Below, in pieces: positions 50,402-59,124 of a stretch of 64,000 nucleotides of DNA. Each line of letters opens with the position of its first letter. Within the stretch, counting starts at the first letter, position 1. Source of the stretch: Xylanibacter ruminicola Ga6B6. Lineage in GTDB: Bacteria; Bacteroidota; Bacteroidia; Bacteroidales; Bacteroidaceae. The stretch spans positions 339,125-403,124 of the forward strand of contig NZ_JHXD01000001.1 in the NCBI RefSeq assembly GCF_000687715.1, written 5' to 3'. The notes beneath the pieces are model-generated. The model saw only the letters and a list, made by a program, of their open reading frames with translations. It was not told the origin of the DNA and ran no database searches. The position numbers were made by a program, and so were the translations under genes.

Positions 50402-51055
50402 ATGAAGAAGATTCTTTTGTGTTTTATGACATTGGCAACTGCTACGATGTTTTACAGTTGCCAGCAAAGTAGTCAGGTGTGCCATATCGAGGGCACCGTG
50501 AATGGCGAACAGTACGAGGGGAAACGTATATTCCTGGTTCCATTTAAGGGCCCCAAGACTGCCGAGTTCGTTGATTCGATGGAGATTAAGGATGGTAAGT
50601 TCCATTTCGAAAAAGATACTACCCAGATGTACACCATCCTGATGGATTACCATTACCGTTTTGGATTGCAGCCATTGTTGGTGGTAAGCGAGCCGGGCGA
50701 TGTAAAGGTTACTATAGATAGTATCAGTCATGCCATGGGTACTCCTCAGAACGACTCGTTGGAGAAATGGAAGGTGCGTACCGAGATACACAACCGTGAG
50801 TTGATGAAGATGCGTAAGTTTGCTGCCGAGTTGCAGGCAAAGGGCGACAGCGTGCAGGCTAAGTACATTGCACAGCGTGCCGACAGTTTCCATCTGGTAT
50901 ATAAAAACTATACCCGTCAGCTGGCTAAGAACATGAAGGAGGGTGTGCTGCATGATTTCCTGAAGGATATGTTCCCCTTAACCTATCAGCGTAAGTATCC
51001 TGATGGACGTGTGGTAACGATGAATGCCGATACACATGAAGAAATTAAGCAATAA
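50402..51055 (+). CDS. DUF4369-like lipoprotein
   Basis: 217 residues, lipoprotein signal (TATMFYSC, Cys about 20). About 25-120 matches the DUF4369 pattern (CHIEGTVNGEQYEGKRIFLVPFKGPKTAEFVDSMEIKDGKFHFEKD). This domain usually precedes a thioredoxin-like domain in Bacteroidetes; here the thioredoxin part is missing and a charged helical tail (about 130-215) takes its place. It lies 2 bp after CxxCH copy 1 and its end overlaps the next DUF6057 gene, so it is embedded in the cassette operon. Confidence 0.8.
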   Translation: MKKILLCFMTLATATMFYSCQQSSQVCHIEGTVNGEQYEGKRIFLVPFKGPKTAEFVDSMEIKDGKFHFEKDTTQMYTILMDYHYRFGLQPLLVVSEPGDVKVTIDSISHAMGTPQNDSLEKWKVRTEIHNRELMKMRKFAAELQAKGDSVQAKYIAQRADSFHLVYKNYTRQLAKNMKEGVLHDFLKDMFPLTYQRKYPDGRVVTMNADTHEEIKQ

Positions 51056-52712
51056 ACAGTGGGCGTGGCTTGTAACGCTGGTGGTAGGCGTGTCGGTATT
51101 CCTGTTTTGGAGCTACCGCTATCCCTTTGCGCTTACCTATCAGGAGCAGTTACAACTGTTCTTGTTTGATGGCGACTACTTTATAGATCGTCTGTCGGAG
51201 CCTGGTGGCTTGGCACGATACGTGGCTGAGTTCCTGGTGCAATTCTACAATGGTGTTGCCATAGGTGCAGCCATCATAGCCGTGCTGTATATGCTGATAC
51301 AACGCCTTACGTGGCGATTGATGAAGGTGAAGAGTCATTACATACTGAGCTTTATGCCAGTAGCCATGCTATGGTTTGCCATGGGCGACGAGAGTGTGAT
51401 GCTGACGTATGCTGTGGCACTGGTAATGGCCTTGGCTGTGATGATAGCTTGGAACAAACTGGCACCACAAAACATAGTGGCCAAGGTGGTGGCTGTGGTA
51501 ATCTTGATCCCCATTCTTTATTGGCTGATAGGTCCGCTGGTGCTGATGGTGGCTGTATGGATGATGCCCCTGTCTGTTATCTATGCCTTGGCCTTGATGT
51601 TGCTGAGTGCGCACTATCTGCCATTCCCAATGATGAGGGTGATGCTAGGCATCAGTTACTACCGTATCCCAGTGACATTGCCCTACGTACTGATGGCAAT
51701 TCCAGTGGTGGTGCTGTTGTTAGGATGGCTGACCAAGCGTTTGCCTGAACCAAAGACATGGGTGCTGACTGCTGAGGCTTTGTTGTTAGCTGTATTGGTT
51801 GTGGTACCCCAGCAATTTGGTTTTGATGCTAAGAAATACGAACTGATGGAGTACGACTATCTGGTGCGTATAGGTGATTGGAACGATATTATCGCCAAGG
51901 CCGAAAAAAAGACGCCTGATTTGCCGATGAGCGTGAGTGCCACTAATTTGGCACTGGCAATGACAAACCAGCTTGGCGATAAGGCTTTCGACTTTTTCCA
52001 GCGTGGTTCGGAGGGCTTACTGCCTAAGTTTGAGCGTAATTTTGCTACCACACAGCTTACAGGTGAGATATATTTTAACTTAGGATTGGTGAACACCGCC
52101 CAGCGACTGGCTTTCGAGGCGATGGAGGCTATTCCTAACTATAATAAGAGTGCACGTGTGGTGAAGCGACTGGCCGAGACCAATCTGATAAACGGTGAGT
52201 ACAAGGTGGCCGAGAAATATCTGAAGATGTTGGAGAAAACCGTTTTCTACCGTCCATGGGCACAGCGTACGTTAGCTATGTTGGGTAACGAGAAGGCCAT
52301 TAACGAGCACCCACTGTATGGCACATTGCGTCAGTATCGCTTGCAGGACGACTTCTTGTTCAGCGATAGGGAACTGGATAAAATCTGTGGACTGCTGTTT
52401 ATGCATAACACCAGCAATATGGTGGCTGCACAGTATCTGCTGATGATGCCGCTGATGGATAAGGATATCGCCCGTTTTATGCAGTATGCGCCTGTAGTCC
52501 AGAGTAGAGTACAGTATAATCCCCGCCATATTCAGGAGGGTATTGCCTTGGCCTTTATGCAGAAGCGACAGCAGCCTCCACAGGGCGTGGTGAGTCAGTT
52601 TATGTTGCAGCAAATGAATGAGTTTGCTCGTATTTACTCTACCAATCAGCAGGCCCCTGAGTTGGCAAAGTTCAAGAATACACTTTGGTATTATTTAATG
52701 GTTGGAAAATGA
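51036..52712 (+). CDS. DUF6057-like polytopic membrane protein, copy 2
   Basis: 558 residues from the ATG at 51036 (an ATG 12 bp upstream is also in frame). Same plan as copy 1: FWSYRYPFALTYQEQLQLFLFDGDYFIDRLSEPGGLARYVAEFLVQFYN, then more hydrophobic segments than copy 1 (to about residue 260), then the helical C-terminal half (YDYLVRIGDWNDIIAKAEK; YFNLGLVNTAQRLAFEAMEAI; RVVKRLAETNLINGEYKVAEKYL; ICGLLFMHNTSNMVAAQYLLMMPL). It overlaps the end of the DUF4369 gene by 20 bp and the next lipoprotein start by 4 bp. Confidence 0.82.
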   Translation: MKKLSNKQWAWLVTLVVGVSVFLFWSYRYPFALTYQEQLQLFLFDGDYFIDRLSEPGGLARYVAEFLVQFYNGVAIGAAIIAVLYMLIQRLTWRLMKVKSHYILSFMPVAMLWFAMGDESVMLTYAVALVMALAVMIAWNKLAPQNIVAKVVAVVILIPILYWLIGPLVLMVAVWMMPLSVIYALALMLLSAHYLPFPMMRVMLGISYYRIPVTLPYVLMAIPVVVLLLGWLTKRLPEPKTWVLTAEALLLAVLVVVPQQFGFDAKKYELMEYDYLVRIGDWNDIIAKAEKKTPDLPMSVSATNLALAMTNQLGDKAFDFFQRGSEGLLPKFERNFATTQLTGEIYFNLGLVNTAQRLAFEAMEAIPNYNKSARVVKRLAETNLINGEYKVAEKYLKMLEKTVFYRPWAQRTLAMLGNEKAINEHPLYGTLRQYRLQDDFLFSDRELDKICGLLFMHNTSNMVAAQYLLMMPLMDKDIARFMQYAPVVQSRVQYNPRHIQEGIALAFMQKRQQPPQGVVSQFMLQQMNEFARIYSTNQQAPELAKFKNTLWYYLMVGK

Positions 52713-54178
52713 AGAAGAATACTATTTGGTGTTGGGTGATTGGTGTTGGGTGTTGGCTGATGGCCAGTTGTAACTCAACTCCCGAGAATGTATCGAAGGT
52801 TGATCAACTGCCCAATATCTACCCTGATTATATCGGTGTCACCATTCCTGCAGAGATGGCGCCCCTGAATTTTGATTGTCCTGATGCCGACTGTGTGGAT
52901 GTGGTGGTAAAAGGCAGTAAGGGGGGCGAGCTGCACGTGCAGGGCGATTATGCCGACTTTGATATTGCCGACTGGCATGAGTTGACCCAGCAGAACAAAG
53001 GCGGACAACTGACGTTTACAGTTTGTACCAGAAAGGACGGTCAGTGGCAGCAGTATAACAACTTTACGGTAAACGTAAGTACCTATGCACTTGATGAATG
53101 GGGACTGACTTATCGTCGTATAGCCCCAGGCTATGAGGTGTTCAGTAAGATGGGACTCTATCAGCGCGACCTGGCTACATTCGATGAGTATCCCATTATC
53201 GAGAATACTCAGGTGCCTGGTATGTGTGTGAACTGCCATTCTGCGCGTCAGACCGATCCATCGAAGTTCGTATTCCATGTGCGTGGCGATCACGGTGCAA
53301 CCATGTTCCAGATAGATGGTCAGCGTGAATGGCTGAAAGCCAGCAACGAGCAGTTAGGTGGCTCGATGGTGTATCCTTATTGGCACCCCAATGGCAAGTA
53401 CTGTGCTTTCTCTACTAACCAGACGCGTCAGGGATTCCATATGGTTGCTCATGAGCGTATTGAGGTGTTCGACTTGTCGAGCGATGTATTTGTGTATAAT
53501 CCCGCTACTCATGAGATTATTAAGGACTCGCTGCTATCGACACCCGATTGGAGTGAGAACTCACCAGTATTCTCGCCTGATGGTAAAACCTTGTATTACA
53601 TGACTTGCAAGCAGCAGGAGTACCCTATGCATTATAAGGACGAGAAGTACAACCTGTGTAAGATTGCATTCGACCCCGCTACAGGTAAATACGGCGAGAA
53701 GGTGGATACCATCTTTAATGCGGTGGCGATGGGTAAGAGTCTGACTTGGCCCCGTCCGTCGTACGATGGCAAGTACATCCTGTTTACGCTGATGGATTAC
53801 GGCTACTTCTCAATCTGGCACCAGGAGAGTAACCAGTGGCTGCTGAACTTGCAAACGGGGGAAGCGCGCGAGTTGAAGGAGATAAACAGCGAGAAGGCCG
53901 ACAGCTATCACAACTGGAATGTAAACTCGCACTGGATTGTCTTTACCAGTCGCCGTGGCGATGGACTTTATAGTCATCTCTATCTGGCTTGTGTGGATGA
54001 CAAAGGACACTTCTCAAAACCATTCCTGTTGCCTCAGCGACATCCGAAAGAGTACTACGATGAAAGTATTTTCTCGTTTAACGTACCCGACTTTACCAAA
54101 ACAAAAGTTGTTTTCGACGCTTACAATGCCGGTCGTGAAATAGCTTCCGATCAACGTGTTGAAACGAAGGTGAAATAA
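52709..54178 (+). CDS. CxxCH lipoprotein with beta-propeller-like repeats, copy 2
   Basis: 489 residues; the start at 52709 overlaps the DUF6057 stop (ATGA). Lipoprotein signal WVIGVGCWLMASC; conserved IYPDYIGVTIPAEMAPLNF; CVNCH at residues 173-177, exactly the same position as in copy 1; then MRGD-like VRGDHGATM. Blades: FSPDGKTLYYMTCK, RPSYDGKYILFTLMDYGYFSIWHQES, YHNWNVNSHWIVFTSRRGDGLYSHLYLACVD; end PDFTKTKVVFDAYNAGREI. Strongly similar to copy 1 through most of its length, so a recent duplication of the cassette is likely. Last gene before the terminator. Confidence 0.82.
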   Translation: MKKNTIWCWVIGVGCWLMASCNSTPENVSKVDQLPNIYPDYIGVTIPAEMAPLNFDCPDADCVDVVVKGSKGGELHVQGDYADFDIADWHELTQQNKGGQLTFTVCTRKDGQWQQYNNFTVNVSTYALDEWGLTYRRIAPGYEVFSKMGLYQRDLATFDEYPIIENTQVPGMCVNCHSARQTDPSKFVFHVRGDHGATMFQIDGQREWLKASNEQLGGSMVYPYWHPNGKYCAFSTNQTRQGFHMVAHERIEVFDLSSDVFVYNPATHEIIKDSLLSTPDWSENSPVFSPDGKTLYYMTCKQQEYPMHYKDEKYNLCKIAFDPATGKYGEKVDTIFNAVAMGKSLTWPRPSYDGKYILFTLMDYGYFSIWHQESNQWLLNLQTGEARELKEINSEKADSYHNWNVNSHWIVFTSRRGDGLYSHLYLACVDDKGHFSKPFLLPQRHPKEYYDESIFSFNVPDFTKTKVVFDAYNAGREIASDQRVETKVK

Positions 54179-54220
54179 AAAAGAATCCGTGACTATTTAA
54201 AGGTCACGGATTCTTTTTTC
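54177..54220. terminator. Bidirectional terminator between the convergent cassettes
   Basis: GAATCCGTGAC (54183-54193) / GTCACGGATTC (54203-54213), flanked by A6 on the left and T6 on the right. It overlaps the stop codon and last codons of the minus-strand lipoprotein gene. Confidence 0.92.
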
Positions 54221-55599
54221 ATTGCTTTTGCCACATCTTCAACATCGAACGGCACCTTGCCTTTACCTAGCTCTGGCGCATTGAACGACTTCAGATTGTT
54301 GTCGTAGAACGAAGGATGTGCCTGTGGCAGGCAGAAAGGCTTGTGGGCTTTACCATGCTTGTCAGTATAGCAGAAGTAGGGTTTGCCATACAGACCGTCG
54401 TCGCGTTTCGAGGCAAACACAAACCAGCGGCTATTGCTGCTCCAAGAGTGATAAGTATCGCTCTTGGCACTATTCACGATGCTAAGTGTATCAATCTTAC
54501 CCGTTTGCAGGTTCATCATCTGCAAATCGGCCTCTGGATGCCAGATGGGGAAGGTGCCGTAGTCGGCTACGGTATAAAGAATGTATTGACCGTCGGGGCT
54601 GACACGTGGATGGCACACACTACGTTGCTGGTAAAGTGTATCTACCTGAGTGCCGATGGTGCCCGTTTTCTCGTCAAAGGCGATGCGTACCAGACTATAC
54701 TGCAACTGTTTGATATCGTGAGGCAGACTCACACTATCGGCCGCACAGTAGTAGATGTACTTGCCATCGGGCGAGAAGGTAGGGAATGTCTCGAACTTCA
54801 GACTGTCGGAAAGCAGTGGTGAGGTAAAGATACGATGCTCCTGCATATCGGCCACGCATACATTCGACTCCGAATCGTACACTTCCAATCGCTTGCTGGG
54901 GTCGCTATGAAAAGCGGGAATAATCTTCTGGGTAGAATAGGTGATATAGCGGCCTGTGGGACTGAATCCGAAGTAAACACTGCCAGGGATGTTCAGCTTG
55001 CTGAGTATGCCGTTCTCATTCAGAATGGCACCGCCACCAGGACCACGCACGTACATCATGGATAGCTGTGGGTTCTGGTTGGCAAACGTGTGACAGTTCA
55101 TACAGCGGTTCTCCAACTGCTCGTAATGTCCTAATGCGTTTACATCGAAGTTTTCTACGCAACGCTGTTGAATCTGTACGTTGTTCCATATCTCGTAATC
55201 GGGCTCGATGAGGCGGTAGGTGAGATAGGGATCTACCTTGTCGCTTACTACCTGCCAGGTGAAGGGCCTGTAGGCCGTCCACTGCCCGTTGATAAGGGCG
55301 CTGACGGTAACCTCTATACTCTTATCAGCAGATTGCTGTAACAGGGCTTTCCAATCATCGATGTCGAACACAGCCTCATTGCCACGGGCGTTGATGGTGA
55401 TATCGCCAGCCTTTACCTCGATGGCCTCGCAATCGGCACGCAACAGGAAGTTAAGGGGGGCAATATTCTGTGGGATAGTTACATCGCAATAGTCGGGATA
55501 AATGGGGGGCAGGGCGTTGCTCTGCTGCACGTTCTCGGGTGTTGGCGTGCATGAGGCAAGTACTGTTAGTATGGTCAGTAAGGATAGTATTTTTTTCAT
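54193..55599 (-). CDS. CxxCH lipoprotein with beta-propeller-like repeats, copy 3
   Basis: 468 residues, lipoprotein signal LLTILTVLASC. The same plan as copies 1 and 2 but more diverged: IYPDYCDVTIPQNIAPLNF, then CMNCH at residues 166-170 (ENRCMNCHTFANQNPQLSMMYVRGPGGGAIL). Blades: FPTFSPDGKYIYYC, HPRVSPDGQYILYTVADYGTFPIWHPEADLQMM, YHSWSSNSRWFVFASKRDDGLYGKPYF; end APELGKGKVPFDVEDV. The start overlaps the stop of the DUF6057 copy 3 gene by 4 bp. Its stop codon lies inside the shared terminator hairpin. Confidence 0.82.
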   Translation of the reverse strand: MKKILSLLTILTVLASCTPTPENVQQSNALPPIYPDYCDVTIPQNIAPLNFLLRADCEAIEVKAGDITINARGNEAVFDIDDWKALLQQSADKSIEVTVSALINGQWTAYRPFTWQVVSDKVDPYLTYRLIEPDYEIWNNVQIQQRCVENFDVNALGHYEQLENRCMNCHTFANQNPQLSMMYVRGPGGGAILNENGILSKLNIPGSVYFGFSPTGRYITYSTQKIIPAFHSDPSKRLEVYDSESNVCVADMQEHRIFTSPLLSDSLKFETFPTFSPDGKYIYYCAADSVSLPHDIKQLQYSLVRIAFDEKTGTIGTQVDTLYQQRSVCHPRVSPDGQYILYTVADYGTFPIWHPEADLQMMNLQTGKIDTLSIVNSAKSDTYHSWSSNSRWFVFASKRDDGLYGKPYFCYTDKHGKAHKPFCLPQAHPSFYDNNLKSFNAPELGKGKVPFDVEDVAKAMKKESVTFK

Positions 55600-57002
55600 A
55601 TTTCAGGTGCTTTTATCTTATCGAAGTAATACCAATAGGTGTCCTTGAAATTGGCATTACCACGTTGTTGGTTATACTGTTGGAAACGCTGGAACACATC
55701 GCCGCGCTTGATGTATTTCTCCCACTCTTGTTGTGGTGCGTCGGTACCAGCCAGCCAGATGCAAAGAGCTTCCTGGTAGAGCGTTTTTAAACGCGGGTTG
55801 TTGGTGTCGATGCAATAGCGGTCGTAATCGCGCTTGAAGCTGGCAATATCCTTTAATACCAGTGTGCTGCACAGAATGTAATCCAAGGCTATGGTGTTGT
55901 TCGGATTGGCATTGAGCAACTGCATCATGAGCAGGTGGGCATTGTCGGTAATAGAGATGGTGTCGTGGCGATTTACCATCTGCATCTTCTGCTGATAGAT
56001 GGTCTTGCCATTCTGGCGAACGTTATCGGCCCAACGGGCATATACAAATGTCTTGTCGAGAATACGTAAGTATTTCTCGGCTGCTAACGAATCACCACTC
56101 ACGTAATTACACTCGGCCAAACGTTGCATCATTCGCACGTTACGGTTGTTGTGCGAGAACACGTTCGTCATCATGGCTGCACGCTCGGTAAAGGTCATAT
56201 CGCCTAAGGCCCAATACAGCTCGTTCATGTTACGGATAATCAGCATTGGCGTTTCGGGACCAATCTTGTAGAAGGTTCCCAACTGGGTAGGAGTGAACTT
56301 GAGTAGGTGGTCGGGCAGCTGACCGCGTTGTGCTTGTGCCAGGTTGTAGAAGAACACCATCTGGTCGGTCCATCGGTCCTGACCTTCTACCATCTGTATC
56401 ACTTTATCGTAATGGCCAAAGTGGTATTCGCAGTCGACAGCAAAATCCTTCTCTAAAACCAGATCTGGCATCTGCAATTGCTTGATGACAGGACTGCCAA
56501 ATAGCAGATAACAGGGGAGCAGGCCACAAGCTAATACCGACAGCTTCAGGGCGTTTTTTCGGATGCTTGATACCCCCCATAATAAGAGCAGCCATCCCAT
56601 GATAGAGATTGTAGATGAGAGGCGATAGCTGGTGCTGAAATGGCATACGGCCACGAACACCATCACAAACAGCGCCAACAGCAGGGCAACAGGTTTGCTA
56701 ACCTTAAAGTTGGTGAGTGCCTTGTAAAGCAGACATGCGATGATGAGCAGGCAAGCGGTAAGGATCGTAGCTCCTGCAAACAGGTAGTAATAAAACTGTG
56801 TGAGGAAATCACCCACAAGACTTGCCAATCCACCTGACTTATCAGTATAGGTGGAGATATAATCCCACGACCAGAGGAATATTTGATTCTGCTCCTGGAA
56901 GAAGAAGTGATAGGGATACCAGAACTGAAAGAAACACCAGATGATAATGGCGCAGAGAATAATTGCGGCTGTAGGGTAATATTTATAGTATAGGTTCTTC
57001 AT
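55596..57002 (-). CDS. DUF6057-like polytopic membrane protein, copy 3
   Basis: 468 residues from the ATG at 57002, which overlaps the threonine aldolase stop by 4 bp. The N-terminal motif FFQFWYPYHFFFQEQNQIFLWSWDYISTYTDKSGGLASLVGDFLTQFYY aligns with copies 1 and 2 (QEQ..., GDY/WDY, GGLA...F..QFY). Fewer hydrophobic segments (about six to seven) than copy 2. Helical C-terminal half: CEYHFGHYDKVIQMVEG, LNEL-type YWALGDMTFTERAAMMTNVF, RMMQRLAECNYVSGDSLAAEKYLRIL, LLNANPNNTIALDYILCSTLV. Function unknown. Confidence 0.8.
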   Translation of the reverse strand: MKNLYYKYYPTAAIILCAIIIWCFFQFWYPYHFFFQEQNQIFLWSWDYISTYTDKSGGLASLVGDFLTQFYYYLFAGATILTACLLIIACLLYKALTNFKVSKPVALLLALFVMVFVAVCHFSTSYRLSSTISIMGWLLLLWGVSSIRKNALKLSVLACGLLPCYLLFGSPVIKQLQMPDLVLEKDFAVDCEYHFGHYDKVIQMVEGQDRWTDQMVFFYNLAQAQRGQLPDHLLKFTPTQLGTFYKIGPETPMLIIRNMNELYWALGDMTFTERAAMMTNVFSHNNRNVRMMQRLAECNYVSGDSLAAEKYLRILDKTFVYARWADNVRQNGKTIYQQKMQMVNRHDTISITDNAHLLMMQLLNANPNNTIALDYILCSTLVLKDIASFKRDYDRYCIDTNNPRLKTLYQEALCIWLAGTDAPQQEWEKYIKRGDVFQRFQQYNQQRGNANFKDTYWYYFDKIKAPEI

Positions 57003-58027
57003 CCGAGTATCTTCTCTAATTCGTCTAATTCTTCTTCGGTGGTGGCCCAACTGGTTACGAAGCGACAGATGGTGTGGTATTTGTCGGCCTGACCGAAATG
57101 AGTGAACTTCATCTTCTGACTCAGTGCCTCAACCAGTGTGTTGTCCATAATTACAAACTGCTGGTTGGTGGGTGAGTCGACATAGAACTCGAAGCCTTTC
57201 TTGATGAATATCTGTTTCATGCGTATAGCCATCTTGATGGCATGTTCTGAGAGTTTGAAGTAGAGGTCGTCAGTAAACAGCGCATCGAATTGCAGGCCTA
57301 TCAAGGCGCCCTTGGCAATCACGGCACCATGCTGTTTCTGGATAGAGAAGAAATGCTTGTGGGCATTCTGGTGCGTAAATACCACAGCCTCGCCGCAAAG
57401 GGCACCAATCTTAGTTCCACCGATATAGAATACATCGCAGTGGCGGGCCAGGTAGGGCAGGGTGATATCGTTCTCTTCGGCCATCAGTCCATAGCCTAAA
57501 CGGGCACCATCTATATAAAGTGGTATCTCATAGTGCTGACATACCTGGTAGATGTCGTCAAGTTCCTTTGCTGTGTAGAGAGTTCCAAACTCGGTGGGGA
57601 AAGTGATGTAAACCAATCCTGGGTGTACAGCGTGGTCCTTGTTGCCGTCGTGCATATAGTCGTCGAGATACTTGTCGAGTTTCTTGGCTTCCATCTTACC
57701 ATTATTATCGGCAATGGTTATGATTTTGTGTTCGGTGAACTCAACGGCACCTGCCTCGTGCACGTTGATATGACCACTGCCAACGCAGATCACACCCTCG
57801 TACTGATACAGCATCGAGTCGATAGTGGTGGCATTAGTCTGGGTGCCGCCGGTGAGGAAGAATATCTGGGCATCGGGCAGTCCGCAAGCCACACGGATGC
57901 GCTCTTTGGCGCGTTCGCTAAACTCATCAAAACCATAAGGGGTTGGTTTGGCATCGTTGTATTTAATCAGGTTCTCCAAAACTTTTGGATGAGCCCCGTT
58001 GTTGTAGTCACATTCAAATGAAATCAT
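56999..58027 (-). CDS. ltaE: Low-specificity L-threonine aldolase
   Basis: A 342-residue PLP enzyme that splits L-threonine to glycine and acetaldehyde. The N-terminal FECDYNNGAHPKVLENL and GGTQTNATTI, IPLYIDGARLGYG, and the PLP lysine in YIGGTKIGAL (Lys206) are the family marks. Promoter box on the minus strand at 58053-58060. It is the first gene of a unit that continues, with ATGA overlaps, into DUF6057 copy 3 and CxxCH copy 3. Why a metabolic enzyme leads this membrane cassette is unclear; it may simply be promoter sharing. Confidence 0.93.
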   Translation of the reverse strand: MISFECDYNNGAHPKVLENLIKYNDAKPTPYGFDEFSERAKERIRVACGLPDAQIFFLTGGTQTNATTIDSMLYQYEGVICVGSGHINVHEAGAVEFTEHKIITIADNNGKMEAKKLDKYLDDYMHDGNKDHAVHPGLVYITFPTEFGTLYTAKELDDIYQVCQHYEIPLYIDGARLGYGLMAEENDITLPYLARHCDVFYIGGTKIGALCGEAVVFTHQNAHKHFFSIQKQHGAVIAKGALIGLQFDALFTDDLYFKLSEHAIKMAIRMKQIFIKKGFEFYVDSPTNQQFVIMDNTLVEALSQKMKFTHFGQADKYHTICRFVTSWATTEEELDELEKILG

Positions 58028-58052
58028 ATTGTTTATTAGTTGTTTTTGCGTG

Positions 58053-58060
58053 CAAATTTA
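58053..58060 (-). promoter_or_regulatory. Bacteroidota -7 box for the ltaE unit
   Basis: TAAATTTG on the minus strand, 25 bp before the start codon. Confidence 0.55.
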
Positions 58061-58103
58061 CATAAAGTTTTGCGATTTATTTGCTAACTTCGCTTGAAAT
58101 TTG

Positions 58104-58111
58104 TATTTTTG
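58104..58111 (+). promoter_or_regulatory. Bacteroidota -7 box for the DUF3089 gene
   Basis: TATTTTTG, 20 bp before the ATG at 58132; the in-frame ATG-like start at 58081 lies upstream of it. Confidence 0.55.
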
Positions 58112-58131
58112 CACGCAAATTAGTCAATTAT

Positions 58132-59106
58132 ATGTGTACGAATAGACTAAAAACGGCTTTTGTTGCGCTTTCTTGCGTATGCGCTTCGCTATTCTTCGGT
58201 TCGTGGGATAGTGATAGTCAGTCGGTTATCGGTCCAATTCCCCCATCACCGCATTACGATGATCCCAGCCAGTGGTTTATAGTTAACCGCCAGGGTGAGG
58301 CCGATTTGTTTTATATCATCTCTACAGAAACAGGCGACCATATGATAGGTAGTGATACCTGCCATTTTGCCGACACTTACAATGCTGGTCAGCGTGGACA
58401 GATGAGGATTGAAATGCATGCTGTGGATTCGTTTTATTCAGGCAAACTGAATTACTATTCGCCTTATTACCGTCAGGTGTCGCTACAGTCGTGGTCGTCA
58501 ACCGAAACTGCGCTTGCACGTTTGCCATTAGCCATGTCGGACTGCGTTCGGAGTTGGGATTACTATATCAAACATTTGAATCAGGGGCGCCCCTTTATAC
58601 TGGCAGGCTTCAGTCAGGGAGCTCATGCTATGTTGGAGATTATGAAACGTATGCCGGATGATGTGGCCGACCGCATGGTGGCTGCCTATTTTATTGGTTA
58701 TAGGATTACTAAGGAAGATACGGCCTGTTGCCGACATCTGCATCCGGCTTGCAAGGCTAACGATACCAAGGTGTCGATTTGCTTTAACTCGGTAAAGACA
58801 CCTGAGTGCGAAATACCAGTGGTAAGTGCGGGTAATCTGTTCTGTATTAATCCCATCAACTGGCGAACAGATACGGTAGGCGCGTCGTTTGTGTATTACG
58901 ACAAGGAGCATCAGAATGATACGCTCTCGGCACGACTCGACCCGAAGAGCAAGTTACTGTTGATAGGTGGCTATAAGAATGATGAACCGATGCCGGTAAT
59001 CGGTATTCCGGGAAACTATCATCACATGGAACTAAGATTCTACTACCCTTATATCAGGCAGAATATGGCTGATCGTGTGGAGGCATTTATTAACAATAAA
59101 AACTAA
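58132..59106 (+). CDS. DUF3089-like alpha/beta hydrolase, exported
   Basis: 324 residues with an N-terminal hydrophobic signal (TAFVALSCVCASLFFGSW). The core has the nucleophile elbow AGFSQGAHAML (Ser161), DLFYIISTETGD near the N-terminus, AYFIGYRITKEDTACC, and a C-terminal histidine region NYHHMELRFYYPYIRQNM. This matches the DUF3089 family of lipase/esterase-like proteins of unknown substrate. 18 bp before the two-domain esterase and likely cotranscribed. Confidence 0.85.
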   Translation: MCTNRLKTAFVALSCVCASLFFGSWDSDSQSVIGPIPPSPHYDDPSQWFIVNRQGEADLFYIISTETGDHMIGSDTCHFADTYNAGQRGQMRIEMHAVDSFYSGKLNYYSPYYRQVSLQSWSSTETALARLPLAMSDCVRSWDYYIKHLNQGRPFILAGFSQGAHAMLEIMKRMPDDVADRMVAAYFIGYRITKEDTACCRHLHPACKANDTKVSICFNSVKTPECEIPVVSAGNLFCINPINWRTDTVGASFVYYDKEHQNDTLSARLDPKSKLLLIGGYKNDEPMPVIGIPGNYHHMELRFYYPYIRQNMADRVEAFINNKN

Positions 59107-59124
59107 ATAAAATAAAGTGTAACT

